In this document: in pieces, positions 17,174 through 30,639 of the stretch
Position numbering within the stretch: the stretch's first letter is position 1
Layout: every line of letters begins with the position of its first letter
From: CAWDDA01 sp963813345
Lineage (GTDB): Bacteria; Acidobacteriota; Blastocatellia; RBC074
Assembly (NCBI GenBank): GCA_963813345.1
Contig: CAWEYR010000013.1
Location: 23,261 to 87,260 of the forward strand
Direction: 5' to 3'
DNA length: 64,000 nt
Notes under the pieces: generated by a model
Database searches by the model: none
What the model was told of the DNA's origin: nothing
What the model saw: only the letters and a program-made list of their open reading frames with translations
Made by a program: the position numbers and the translations under genes

Positions 17174-19686
17174 AGGGCTGTCAGCTCCTCGTCGCATCTG
17201 AAAGGGAACACTGGTTATTATGCCCATAACAAAGCTCGAAAAGCGATATTGATTCGCTATCCCCGTCCTGACTATCTTCTTGAGCGCAGGCCGATCATGC
17301 TTCTCGACACCTCGCCCAAGAGCAAAGGTCAGCATCTTTTCGCTCAAACACTCGGCAAATGCCTCGCTGTCCGCCTTTACTATCGCCCTGAGTTCACGCG
17401 ACCCTTTGAATGACCTGCCATCGGGCAATGTGCCGGACGAATCAATCTCAGTCATTTCCGTCGCGTGTTCTATAGGCGCCAATAGCATCGAAATTCTCGA
17501 GCCCGAAACCGAGCGGGTCCATTCTGACGTGACACGATGCGCACGTTGCGTTCTTGCGATGCTCTTCGAGCTGAAGACGCATCGAAGCAGCAGTCGCGAT
17601 CTTGCCCTCATCAAGATTGGGCACGTCGGGTGGAGGCGGCGGAGGAGCCGAATTCAGAATGTTCTCGAGAATCCACTTGCCTCGAAGCACGGGAGACGTT
17701 CGCGTCGAGTACGACGATACTGTAAGCACGCTCGCCTGGCTGAGCAGCCCTCCCCGATTCGTCTCGGGCGCGAGAATGACCTTGCGGAACTCGGGGCCTT
17801 TGACGTTCGGAATATTGTAGAACCTCGCGAGCCGTTCGTTCAGGAAAGTGTAGTTCGCGTCAATCAGCTCGAGGATGCTTCGATCTTCCCGGATGATGTG
17901 ATCGAAGAAGATGTCGGTCTCTTCACGCATCGACATTCGCAGGTACTCTTCGAACTCGGGAAACTTCTGCCGGTCCGGCTTCACTGATTCCAGCTTTCGC
18001 AGCTCGAGCCACTGTCCTCCAAAATTCTCGACCAGCGCACGCGACTTGGGATCCTTGAGCATCCGCTTCACCTGGGCCGAAAGTACTGCCGGTGAAGTGA
18101 GCGTTCCGCGGTCTGCAGTGCCGAGCAGCTCATCGTCCGGCATGCTGCTCCACAGAAAATAGGAAAGCCGCGAGGCAATCTCGTGATCGCTCAGGCGCCC
18201 GGGCTCACCCTTCTGTCCGCGATCCTTTTCAATTCGAAAAAGAAAATGTGGCGAGACAAGCATTGCCTGAAGTGAAAGGGCGATCCCTTCCTCGAAAGAA
18301 TCTCCTTCACTTCGAGCCTTCGAAACAAAGCTCAGAAGCTCGTTCACCTCGGCTGGCGTCACCGGGCGACGGTAGGCGCGATGAGCGAGCGAAGCAACAA
18401 TCTTCCGGCCGCAGCCCGCCAGATGTTTGCCGTCATGATGACCACATACAAACACCTTCTGAAGGCTTGCTGCCGAAGGTCCCGTTGGCTGGGAATACGG
18501 TCCGCCGATTTCAATGTTGTTGACGCGAGCATCATTGTAAGGAAGCCGCGTGGCGATCCTCTCTTCGAATTCCTTCTTGAGTTGAGCTACACGCTCGGGC
18601 GTTGCGTTTCGCGGAGTTCGGAAAGTGGGCGGTGGAGGCGGCGTCCGTTTTGCCGGGTTCGGTCCGAGATAACTTGCAGGAAGTCCCTCATACAACCGCA
18701 TGATCGATGCGGCGATCCAGTGCGGACCTTCCGTGAGTCTTGCGCGAAACTCAACTCTCATTCCGCCGAGGTCCTGTCTGTAGTCCTCGAACGAAGCGAC
18801 TTTTACCGGATCGAATTGCTTTACCTCAACCTGCTTCCCATCAATCCAGAATGCAATATCGATTGGGTCCGAGCCTGCTGGTCGTATTCCGCCGAGACTC
18901 AGCCTGAACATGTATTCGCCATCAACGGGAAACGCGTGCGTGAAATGAAGCGCGTTAGGCAAACTCAAACCGAGCTCATCGTAATCGAATCGTGGGGTCT
19001 TCTCGGGCTTGATGTTGCGATCCCGTGGGCGCGAGACGAACAAGAGTCGGCTTAAGTTGCTCAGTGCCAAAAACAGCCGTGCGTGCTACTTTCTCCGCCG
19101 CAGCCACATACTTCTCCATGAGCACGGGAGAGAGCGAAAGCACATCGCCTATGTTGTCGAAGCCATAACCGGAATCATCCTGAGGGAAGTCGTCGGCCGG
19201 ACGAATTTTTACGCCCGCAAGGTCTCTGACGGTATTGTTGTACTCCTCGCGATTCAGGCGCCGGATCGTGACTCGGCCGGGATCGGGCTTGGCAGCCGCG
19301 TCCACGCGATCAAACTGGGTCGAAAGCCAGTTGGTTACTTTTGTGATCTCTTCTGCGGGAGGCCGGGGGAGACCCTTCGGAGGCATTTCTCCCGTTTTCA
19401 GCTTGTGGAGCACACGCTCCCAGGCGTCGCGCTGAGCGGTCAAGTCCGGAGATTGAGTCAATTGCTCGAGACTAAGATCGCCGGACTTGAGCTTCGCGTT
19501 ATGGCAGAAGACGCAGTTAGCAGAAAAGAAGGGCTTGATTTCGGTTTCAAACGAAGGTCCGGCGGGTCGCCGTTGTGCCTTCGGAGTCGCCCGAACCCGG
19601 AGGATTCCGAGTAAGTGGACACCAGCAGGAGACAGCCAGCGAGCAAAACCAATGCACGCAGGTATCGTCCGCCCCAGTGTTCGCAT
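17174..19686 (-). CDS. DUF1587/DUF1592/DUF1588/DUF1585 planctomycete-type cytochrome-like protein (frameshifted)
   Basis: A large exported protein; the start ATG at 19686 gives MRTLGRTIPACIGF. The hydrophobic continuation VLLAGCLLLVSTY is in another frame, so a pair of compensating indels sits inside the signal peptide near 19630. Domains in order: N-terminal haem-like CVFCHN, DUF1587 (RRLNREEYNNTVRDL), DUF1595/1592 (AHRAYRRPVTPAEVNELL, SPHFLFRIE, LSYFLWSSMPDDELL), DUF1588 with CASCHVRMDPLGFGLENFD, and DUF1585 (GRSFKGSRELRAIVKADSE). Shifts lie near 19030 and 17460. Total length is about 830 residues, normal for the family. The CxxCH motifs suggest electron transfer with its DUF1552 partner; the role is unknown. 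Confidence 0.85.
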
Positions 19687-19737
19687 TATCTAATCTGATA
19701 ATGTTGCCAGAGAATAAGGCGGAAATTCAAGCGGAAG

Positions 19738-19858
19738 AAAGGGAGTCGGGGTACGGAGTTCAAGCTTCAGCTTGCTTGCTGCAAGCTAGCTTGCGAAGAG
19801 CAAGCTGAAGCTTGAACTCCATACCCCGACCCCTGATCCCTGACCCTGATCCCTGTTC
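19738..19858. repeat. Family C palindrome with heptamer-type C-rich arm
   Basis: GAGTTCAAGCTTCAGCTTGC (about 19756) pairs with GCAAGCTGAAGCTTGAACTC (about 19799-19819). The right flank runs CCCCGACCCCTGATCCCTGA and on to the TonB stop at 19859; the left flank has only a short GGGAGTCGGGG. Confidence 0.88.
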
Positions 19859-23386
<3,528 letters not shown>

Positions 23387-23387
<1 letters not shown>

Positions 23388-24536
23388 TACAGTTCTCCTT
23401 TTGAGGATGAGGTTCCACGAACGCCTGATGGATGGAAGCGTCCGGAGAGAGAATTGGGGGTTGGCTCCGTTCGTTTCCGTCCGGGTGACCATTTCTTTTG
23501 CCAGTTTGGATAGTCTTCAGTCAGCAGCTTCAACGGGGCGTTCGAGTACCAGCCATATCCGGTTCGGCGTTCGTGTTCGATCTCGGCAAGACTGTACTTC
23601 GTTACACCATCGCGGCCACAGAATATCGGACGCCCTGTGCCCAGCTCGTAAAAGCGCGCCCATAGAGGTTCAGAATTCGATCGTTTATCACTACAACGTC
23701 GTAGCCTTTGGGAAGCGACGCATCAGGCTTTCTGATTACGCGTATTCCCGGAAATCTTCATGCGCTCAAACCATCGGACCGCGGACTCGACCGCGTCGAT
23801 TACGTGAGCATCAGGACGATCGATCTGCATCAGGAATCGCACAATTCCTGCGCTCTCAGAGCCACTATATGAAGCCTTTTCATATGTCCGCGCCGGCGCA
23901 GGCTTCAAAGTGACTTCATCGTGCTGTGCGCACCAGACCGTGCGTTTTCCGTCGACGATGATCTGACTATCAAGAATGCACTTGATGCCTTTTCGAACTG
24001 CACCAGCAGCTTTCTCGCGCCGCGCGACATCAATGAATGAATAATCAGGGAGCTGGCTTGCTGACATCGCGCAGCAGGGAGAGGACACCAATCATCGCGT
24101 TATCGTTGAACGTAATGTGCCGGTAGTAGCCCTCGAGCTTCGGATAGTATTGTGGCCAGCCGCCATTTGAGTACTGAGCCGCGAGCAGGTAATCGAATGC
24201 TTTGATGAAGGCCTCTTTGAACCTCGGCTGCCCGGTCGCAGTGAAGACCTTTGCCAGGTACTCCATCTGAGTAGTGGTGGCGTCATTATCGATTGTGCAA
24301 TCGTCAACACGCTTTTGTTTGATCAGCTCTGCCGTTTGTGATGCGGAGAGTTTGGCGGCCATATCGATGTTCTTGGGCCACCCTCCCCACTCTCGCTGGT
24401 AGAGCAGCACGTTGTCCGCGATTCGAATGGCTTCGTCAGTCTTGTACCAGGACGCCTTCTGATCGAGACACGCCGACCATGTCACCGCTTCCTGCGGCAC
24501 GATCATCGTCAGAATCAGAAGGAAAAGCCTGAGCAT
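23387..24536 (-). CDS. pelA: Pectate lyase, PelA / polysaccharide lyase family 10 type (frameshifted)
   Basis: Secreted lyase cleaving polygalacturonate by beta-elimination. ATG at 24536 gives a signal peptide (MLRLFLLILTMIVPQEAVTW). Typical PelA segments follow: ADNVLLYQREWGGWPKNIDM, DNDATTTQMEYLAKV, AAQYSNGGWPQYYP, HITFNDNAMIGVL. After a shift near 24060 come AGAVRKGIKCILDSQI and TVWCAQHDEVTLKPAPARTY. After another near 23730 come YDVVVINDRILNLYG and FYELGTGRPIFCGRDG. The last open frame runs to a TAA at 23387-23389 that overlaps the receptor's ATG. Expected mature enzyme size is about 360 residues. It sits in a ROK-kdgF-pelA-TonB receptor locus. Confidence 0.85.
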
Positions 24537-24542
24537 ATTTTT

Positions 24543-24630
24543 GGGTATGTTGTACCGGCGTTTAGCCGGAATCGTGACTTCCCGAAAGCTTCAAAGTCAC
24601 CGTTCCGCCTGAAGGCGGTACAACATGCCT
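24543..24630. repeat. Family B palindromic repeat, complete copy
   Basis: Left arm GGTATGTTGTACCGGCGTTT and right arm CCTGAAGGCGGTACAACATG enclose about 30 bases. The last two bases overlap the kdgF stop (24629-24631); the other end is 7 bases from the pelA start. Confidence 0.88.
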
Positions 24631-24976
24631 AAACCAGAAAGTCCTCTCTCGGAGGAGAGAAGATGTCGATGAGTACAACTTCCTCATCGAGCATGGTCGC
24701 TCCGTGCCAGCAGCCCGATGGCACATGCAGAACATCGCCCGCACGAGCGATGTGTTCCTCGTTTCCGACCAGGAAACGGACGCTGCCGCGCTCAACAAAT
24801 GTGATCTGTTCGTGCGGATGATCGTGTGGCGTAGTCACTACGTGGGGCGGAAATACCAGGCGGCATACCATCAAATTGTCACCCACGATCATCTGACGAG
24901 CGATCCCTTCCTCGAGTCTCTCGACAGGTACTGTTTCCCAATCGCAAAGCTGAGAGTGTCCATTCATCTTTTTCAT
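24629..24976 (-). CDS. kdgF: KdgF-like cupin, uronate ketonisation
   Basis: Small one-domain cupin (115 residues from the ATG at 24976). KdgF enzymes turn 4,5-unsaturated galacturonate released from pectin or alginate into the linear keto form. The cupin metal ligands are visible in TTPHDHPHEQITFVERG and in the second motif PSGCWHGATML, and the C-terminus DIFSPPREDFLV is a KdgF signature. The start is 8 bases downstream of the ROK gene end, so the two are co-transcribed; a longer frame upstream lies within the ROK gene and is not used. The neighbouring pectate lyase supports the assignment. Confidence 0.88.
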   Translation of the reverse strand: MKKMNGHSQLCDWETVPVERLEEGIARQMIVGDNLMVCRLVFPPHVVTTPHDHPHEQITFVERGSVRFLVGNEEHIARAGDVLHVPSGCWHGATMLDEEVVLIDIFSPPREDFLV

Positions 24977-24983
24977 AACCAGC

Positions 24984-26246
24984 TCAAGCCACTGCCGGCG
25001 CCGCATATGCGGGCGCTGCGACGAGCACGACGGCGCCTCGAAGGCGTGGATGCTCGTCAAGTGAAACTGTTCGGATCTCGGTTCGTTTCGCGTCCGGAGA
25101 AAGTGCTCGCTCAGCAAGCGCTTTGCGGACTATCGGTTCGATCATCTCCCACGCCGCTATGATCTCTCCGCCAATATAGATTCGCGCCGGATCGACGGCA
25201 TTCACGATCGAGGCAAGCCCCAGTCCGAGGTAACGAGCAGTAGCCTCGATTGCGGCGAGCGCCTTCGAATCTCCCGACCGTGCTCGTGCAATCAGATCTT
25301 CAATCGTGAACGAGCGGGAATCGCGATCGCTTTTGCCGAAGTAACGCGTCAGCGTCGCGAGGTTCGAGATGTACGCTTCCCAGCACCCGCTGGCGCCACA
25401 CGAACATTTCGGCCCATCAATGTTGAGCGGCACATGACCAAACTCACCCGCGATGTTGTGATTGCCGCGGAGCACCTCTCCATTCATGACTACGCCGACG
25501 CCGATGCCGTCCGAGACGCTCACAAAGACGAGATCGCCCCCGGGCTGCATCTCTTCGCGTTTCGCCCACATCTGAGCGAGTGCGCACGCCTTCCCCGAGT
25601 TCTCGATATAGACAGGTAAACCGGTAGCCGATGCGAGCGAATCACGGATTTCGACATCGTGCCAGCCCAGGGTTGGCGCATGTATTACGCGGCTTGTCTG
25701 GCGATCAACCATACCGGGAACAACCACACCGATTCCTTTGCAGATACCCACTTCGTTGTGCTCGGCGACGACGGCTCGGATGCGTCTGCTGAGCTCGCTC
25801 ACAAGTGCCGTTGGTTCCTTTTCAGTTGGGAAGCTCGATATTGCGACGAGCTGGCGGCCGAGCAAATCGGTGACGAGCATGTAGGTGCGTGTGACTCTGA
25901 TATCGATGGCGACAACGCACTGCTCGCGAGTGTCGATATAGAGGAAAGTCGGCTTGCGGCCGCGCATGCTTTCTCCGGTCGAGCCTTCAAAGATCAATCT
26001 TTCGGCGAGCAGATCATTAACGATAAGGCTGACGGCGCCGCGTCTGAGGCCCATGACGCGTGCAAGGTCCGCGCGCGAGATAGGCTGATGGGCTCTCACC
26101 AGGTTGAAAGCGATCTGGCGGTTTATCTCTCGCGAGGTACCGCGAGTAGCGATATGGAAGTTATTCGGGTTGATTCTCCGCATTGCCCGGCGTTTGTCCC
26201 AACCTGTGACAAAATCGACGATTCCGTCGATCTGCCGATCATTCAC
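24984..26246 (-). CDS. ROK-family transcriptional regulator of the pectin locus
   Basis: An N-terminal winged helix (ISRADLARVMGLRRGAVSLI) precedes a sugar-kinase-like ROK domain: VVAIDIRVTRTYM, GIGVVVPGMVD, DGIGVGVVMNGEVLRGNHNI, AGEFGHVP and the zinc motif CSCGASGCWEAY. ROK repressors of this kind (NagC/XylR type) bind a sugar and release DNA. The ATG at 26246 yields 420 residues, but an internal ATG at 26183 (MRRINPNNFHIATRG) matches family starts better. It is the first gene of the kdgF-pelA-receptor series and probably its local regulator. A 7-base inverted repeat lies about 130 bases upstream. Confidence 0.9.
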   Translation of the reverse strand: MNDRQIDGIVDFVTGWDKRRAMRRINPNNFHIATRGTSREINRQIAFNLVRAHQPISRADLARVMGLRRGAVSLIVNDLLAERLIFEGSTGESMRGRKPTFLYIDTREQCVVAIDIRVTRTYMLVTDLLGRQLVAISSFPTEKEPTALVSELSRRIRAVVAEHNEVGICKGIGVVVPGMVDRQTSRVIHAPTLGWHDVEIRDSLASATGLPVYIENSGKACALAQMWAKREEMQPGGDLVFVSVSDGIGVGVVMNGEVLRGNHNIAGEFGHVPLNIDGPKCSCGASGCWEAYISNLATLTRYFGKSDRDSRSFTIEDLIARARSGDSKALAAIEATARYLGLGLASIVNAVDPARIYIGGEIIAAWEMIEPIVRKALAERALSPDAKRTEIRTVSLDEHPRLRGAVVLVAAPAYAAPAVA

Positions 26247-26371
26247 GCTCAGGCGTGCGTCGCGCCTCGAGAAGGTGCGTGCCGTGCGATCGATCGGAAT
26301 CCTGTTTCCCAGCTTCTAATGCGATTCTTTATCCCAGCAAAGCGGACAGGACGGTTGAACCTGTCTGATCA

Positions 26372-26392
26372 ATTGTCCTAACGTGGGACAAT
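26372..26392. promoter_or_regulatory. Candidate operator upstream of the ROK gene
   Basis: ATTGTCC-TAACGTG-GGACAAT is a perfect 7-base inverted repeat with a 7-base spacer, in the short gap between the ROK gene and the second TonB receptor's stop. Position and shape fit a ROK-repressor operator; this is inference only. Confidence 0.4.
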
Positions 26393-26447
26393 CTAATTCA
26401 AGTGCTTCGTGATTGCAAGATCTGAAGTTCACTTAATCAAAAGAAAA

Positions 26448-29400
26448 TCAGAAGTACAGCTTGACTGCCAGCTGGATTACTCGCGGCTCCCGCGTCGCAT
26501 TGAACTCACCAAAAAATGTCCCCAGCGGCCGCGTACTGTCATCATACCCTTTGTCCTCGAACATTGTTCGAAAGAATCACGTTCGAATAGTTGCTCCCTG
26601 TTCCCGCCGCATTGTTGTTGAAAATCGCCGCTCCTGTGATGAACTGCTGATCCTGCCGCATCCGTTCCGTTTGGCACCGCCAGATTCGATGTCACGTTGA
26701 TTCCCGAGAACTGAGCGTGATTGAACACATTGAAAAACTCGAAACGCAATTGCAGATACCGCGAGTTGTCGCCGCCCAGCGGAAAATTCTTGAAGAGCGA
26801 GATGTCGTGATTGTTCCAGCTCGGATTGCGAAGATATGTGCGGCCGTACGGTCCGGCAAATCCAACCGGCGGCGCACCAAACGCGTTCGGGTTGATCTCA
26901 AGGTCGCCCTCGCCGCTGCGCCGCATCTCCCGAGGCAGAGGTCGCGGCTGCTGCGCGCTCAGGTTACCGCCTGTATTCGCACCGACCAGGCGCTGACCCG
27001 CATCGACGCCAGCGATCGTCAGCCCTACCTCGAGCGGCGTCCCTGTCACAAATTGAGAGATTCCAGAGAGCTGCCAGTTGTCCAAAATTCCGCGCGCCAG
27101 CCAGTTGTTTCCGAGGTATCTGCCCACACCCGGAACGTCGTATACATAATTGACAACCAGCATGTGAGTGCGATCGAAGTCCGCTACCTTGTAGTCAAAG
27201 GCTCGCGTGTTGAACGGATGCGCGTACTCGTTGCCTGCGTTCGACGTCGTCTGAGTTCGTGACCAGGTGTATGCGAGGCCGAACGCGAGCCGCTCGGCAA
27301 AACGCCGGTTAACCGATACCTGCAGCGCATTGTAATTGGATGATGCATCGAACGATCTGAAGTTGATGTCCGCATAACCTCGATACGGACGCAGATAGTT
27401 CACCGCGAGCGCGTTCTGACCTGTAAAGCTCAACCCGGCCTGACTGTAGAAGCTGGGAAGCGAGGTTGCACCGCTGGCACAGTCGCTCCCGCATATAACG
27501 TCGGATCCTGCGCGGCGCGACGTAAAAGTCGTGCCATAGGCAAGTCGAATTGAGGTTGCTTTGACGAACGAGATGGCGAGCAAGAGTTCCTACATATGCA
27601 ACATCGAGCACCGTCGACCATCCAAGGTTGCGCTGAACGCCCAGGCTGTAGGTATAAACAGTCGGCAACTTGCCGGACGAATCGACACCCCAGACAGTCG
27701 GAATCGCAAGCGTTCCTGAGCCCCTTAGACTTGGAATATCATCCAGCCGGCCATAAAAGAGCGTTGGCTGAAGCACGTTTGGAGGATTGGCGATCGCATC
27801 CGCAATGACATCAGTGTAGATGCGATCATATGTGATGCCGACTCCGCCTCGAATCACCGTCTTCTGATCTCCTGCGAATGTCGTACGCAAAACCGAATCG
27901 CGGTCCCCAAAGCACCGCGTCGCTCTCAAAACCACCTTTCGGATAGCCATTAACTGCGCGCCCGATTCCGTTCGCCAGATCACCCGAGTTGGGGACTATC
28001 AGGCCGATAAAAGAAGTCGGCAGAGTGTTGGCAAGAGTTGGCACAAATCCCGGAACCTGAAGCGCCGGGTCGACAGCTCGGCGCGTCGCGCCGCTCGCGC
28101 AGGGCGCAACGTTGTTGACACATACCGCATTGTAAATGCGCACCGCTTTCGCCGGATCGAACAATTCAGGATTGAAGAATCCGAGCTGCCCCTCACGGTC
28201 ATAGATCGGCTGGTAATAGGACAGCCTCAGCCCGTAGTCGAGCGTGAATCGCCTCGAGACCTTCCACGTGTCCTGGACGTAGCCTTCGATATTGTTGTAG
28301 ACGAAATCATTGTTGAGCCGGACGTTGGCCTGTTCGTAGGTGTTGAAGATCCCGAGCAGCGCATTTGAGAACGGGTGTCCCGTATTTGACGGATTCGTTC
28401 CGTCATTGTTGAAGTTGATGTTCGCCTGCACCGGCGTGAATGACGTCCTTCGATTACTGGCGCGCTGGAAATAGAATCCCGTCTTGATGGTGTGCGATCC
28501 CCAGACCTTGGTCAGATTATCGGTGATGTTATGAATCGAGAACTTCTGATCAAACGGAGATCCGTTGAAGACAGTTGTGCGGGAATGTCTGTCCGGTAAT
28601 TCCTCCGTAATTGAAATTCGGAATCGTGCCGTTCGGGTCCGCATTTGGAAAGAGCAAAGGCGTTGTTATGTTGTTGACAGCGCGCGTGCCTGCATCGTCT
28701 GTCATCGCAATGTTGACGCCGCCCTTGCTCGGCGAGTAATTGAATTCGTTGATCGAGAGTCGAGCTGAAAGTGTTGGTCAACGTGAATCCAAACGTATAG
28801 CCCGGGCCCATTGCGCCGTGCCGTGAATGTCAGCGGCCAGTTGAAGGAAGCCGTCGTGGTTCCATATGAAAAGCGCTGTTCATCGGAGTTGCGAATGAAC
28901 CGGCCACTGAGTCTCATGTTGTCCGTGATCTGATAATCGATACGCAGGATGTCCTCGCGCCTTGGATACTCGCTCGATCTCTGCGACGTGTAATTGAAAT
29001 CATTACGCCCGGCGACGTTCGGCTCCGGATACAGGTTGAGGATCGCCTGCCCATTGCTGTAGAAGCGGCTTGCCGGAATCTTGTTCACGATTCCGCCATC
29101 ACGGAAACAGGCCGTCTGATCCGTTGCGTTGCAGTTTCCTGTGAGCAGCGGGTCCCTGATGAAGATTCGTCGCTCCTGTACCATCAACGCGTGTTTGAGA
29201 AATCACCCAGTCGCTCAGCCAGCGTGGGCACTCGGATCGTACGTGCAGCCTCGGGAATCAATTGCCGGTAGAACTCCTGGCTCCAGAAGAAGAAGAGCTT
29301 CTTGCGGCCATCCCAGACAGCAGGCCCGCCTTCACCAAACCGCGGAAGGAATACCGGACCGCCAATGTCATAGCCATAGAAGTTGTATCGATAGATGTTT

Positions 29401-30233
29401 CGCGGCCGGAGATTGGCATTATTGAAATAGCTGTTCGCGTTCATGCTGTCGTGACGCCGGAAGTATCGCCCCGTGCCGTGAAATTCATTGCGTCCCGACT
29501 TGGTAGTCAGCTGAACGAAACCGCCACCGGCTTTGCCGTATTCAGCCTGATAGTTCGATGTCAGCACTTTGATTTCGGAGACGGCATCGGGATTGACTGT
29601 CACGAGCAGTCCGGTGTTGTTTCCGAGATTGAGATTTGTGGCGCCGTCCACTGTAATCTCGTGCATGTTGCTGCGCGTGCCGTTGACGTTGAACGTGCCT
29701 CCGGCATTCGTCACTGTCGACTGTGCCGTCTGACTAACGTTGGAGATTCCCGGGATCGTTTTTGTCAGGTCCAGAATGTTGCGGCCGTTGAGCGCGATGT
29801 TCTTGATCTGTTCGTTCGTAATCAGGTCCGAACGTTCTCCCGATTCTGTTTTGATCTGCAATAGTCCCGCATCAGCCTGAACCTGGATCGCCTCGGTCAC
29901 CGCACCGACCTCGAGGATGAAGTCGCCAACATTCAGCTTGTCCGCGGTCGAGAGAATGACATTGCTCTTCTCGATCGATTTGAATCCACTCTTCTCAACG
30001 CGGATCACGTAGACTCCTGGCGGCAACTGAGGAGCGATGAAGATGCCATCCGCGTTGGTTGTTGAATTCTGACGCACGCTTGTTGCAGCGCTTTCAACTG
30101 TCACCGAAGCTCCCCCAATGGCGCTTCCCTGCGAGTCCTTGACGGTGCCGGTGATTGACCCTGCACTCTGAGCAAGGCAGTGAATCGAGACTACCAATGC
30201 AAGAACTGCTCCGACGATCATCCTGTTCTTCAT
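26448..30233 (-). CDS. Second TonB-dependent receptor, Oar-like (frameshifted)
   Basis: ATG at 30233, preceded by GAGGAGGTCCCGA, starts MKNRMIVGAVLALVVSIHCL, a signal peptide. The N-terminal carboxypeptidase-regulatory domain (GSITGTVKDSQGSAIGGASV) leads to a plug with NGRNILDLTKTIPGI and NMHEITVDGATNLN. Barrel strands follow through shifts near 29190, 28790, 28580, 27870, 27500 and 26650. The last residues, EPRVIQLAVKLYF, end in Phe directly before the TGA at 26448-26450. About 1,250 residues in total. Tail strands such as YLQLRFEFFNVFNHAQFSGI are typical of acidobacterial receptors. It could serve the same pectin locus, but it has its own upstream region, so this is not certain. Confidence 0.88.
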
Positions 30234-30268
30234 TCGGGACCTCCTCGATGATGCACGCACGTCACTGG

Positions 30269-30390
30269 CCTGGGAGCGCCGGTCTCCGACCGGCCACGAG
30301 CCGCGAAGCGTGCGAGTCGTGGAGAGTCATTGAGCTGAAGACTCGCACGCTTCGCGGCTCGTGGCCGGTCGGAGACCGGCGCTCCAGGCG
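30269..30390. repeat. Family D long palindrome (about 120 bases)
   Basis: CCTGGGAGCGCCGGTCTCCG begins the left arm, continuing through GGCCACGAGCCGCGAAGCGT; the right arm mirrors it, ending ACCGGCGCTCCAGG. Arms of about 50 bases are nearly perfect. It lies in the divergent 30,234-30,639 region between the receptor and the glycosyltransferase; I see nothing else certain in that gap. Confidence 0.9.
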
Positions 30391-30639
30391 GCGATAGAAC
30401 CATTCGGACTTTGCGATGTACTGAATCCAGCTCGAATTGCACAAAACTCTGCGCGAGAGGCTCCAGCCTGCCGCTCCCAGGTCCAGATGTCAAGATTTTC
30501 TTACAGTCAGACAATCTGTTCTGCTCGACGAGCTTGACCGGCAATTCCCAGACTGGAATTCGTTTCCCGAATGACATATTCTTGCCCTTAGTACCTGCCT
30601 CACGCGAAAGGCTGCAACGCGGTAAGCTTCGATAACTCA

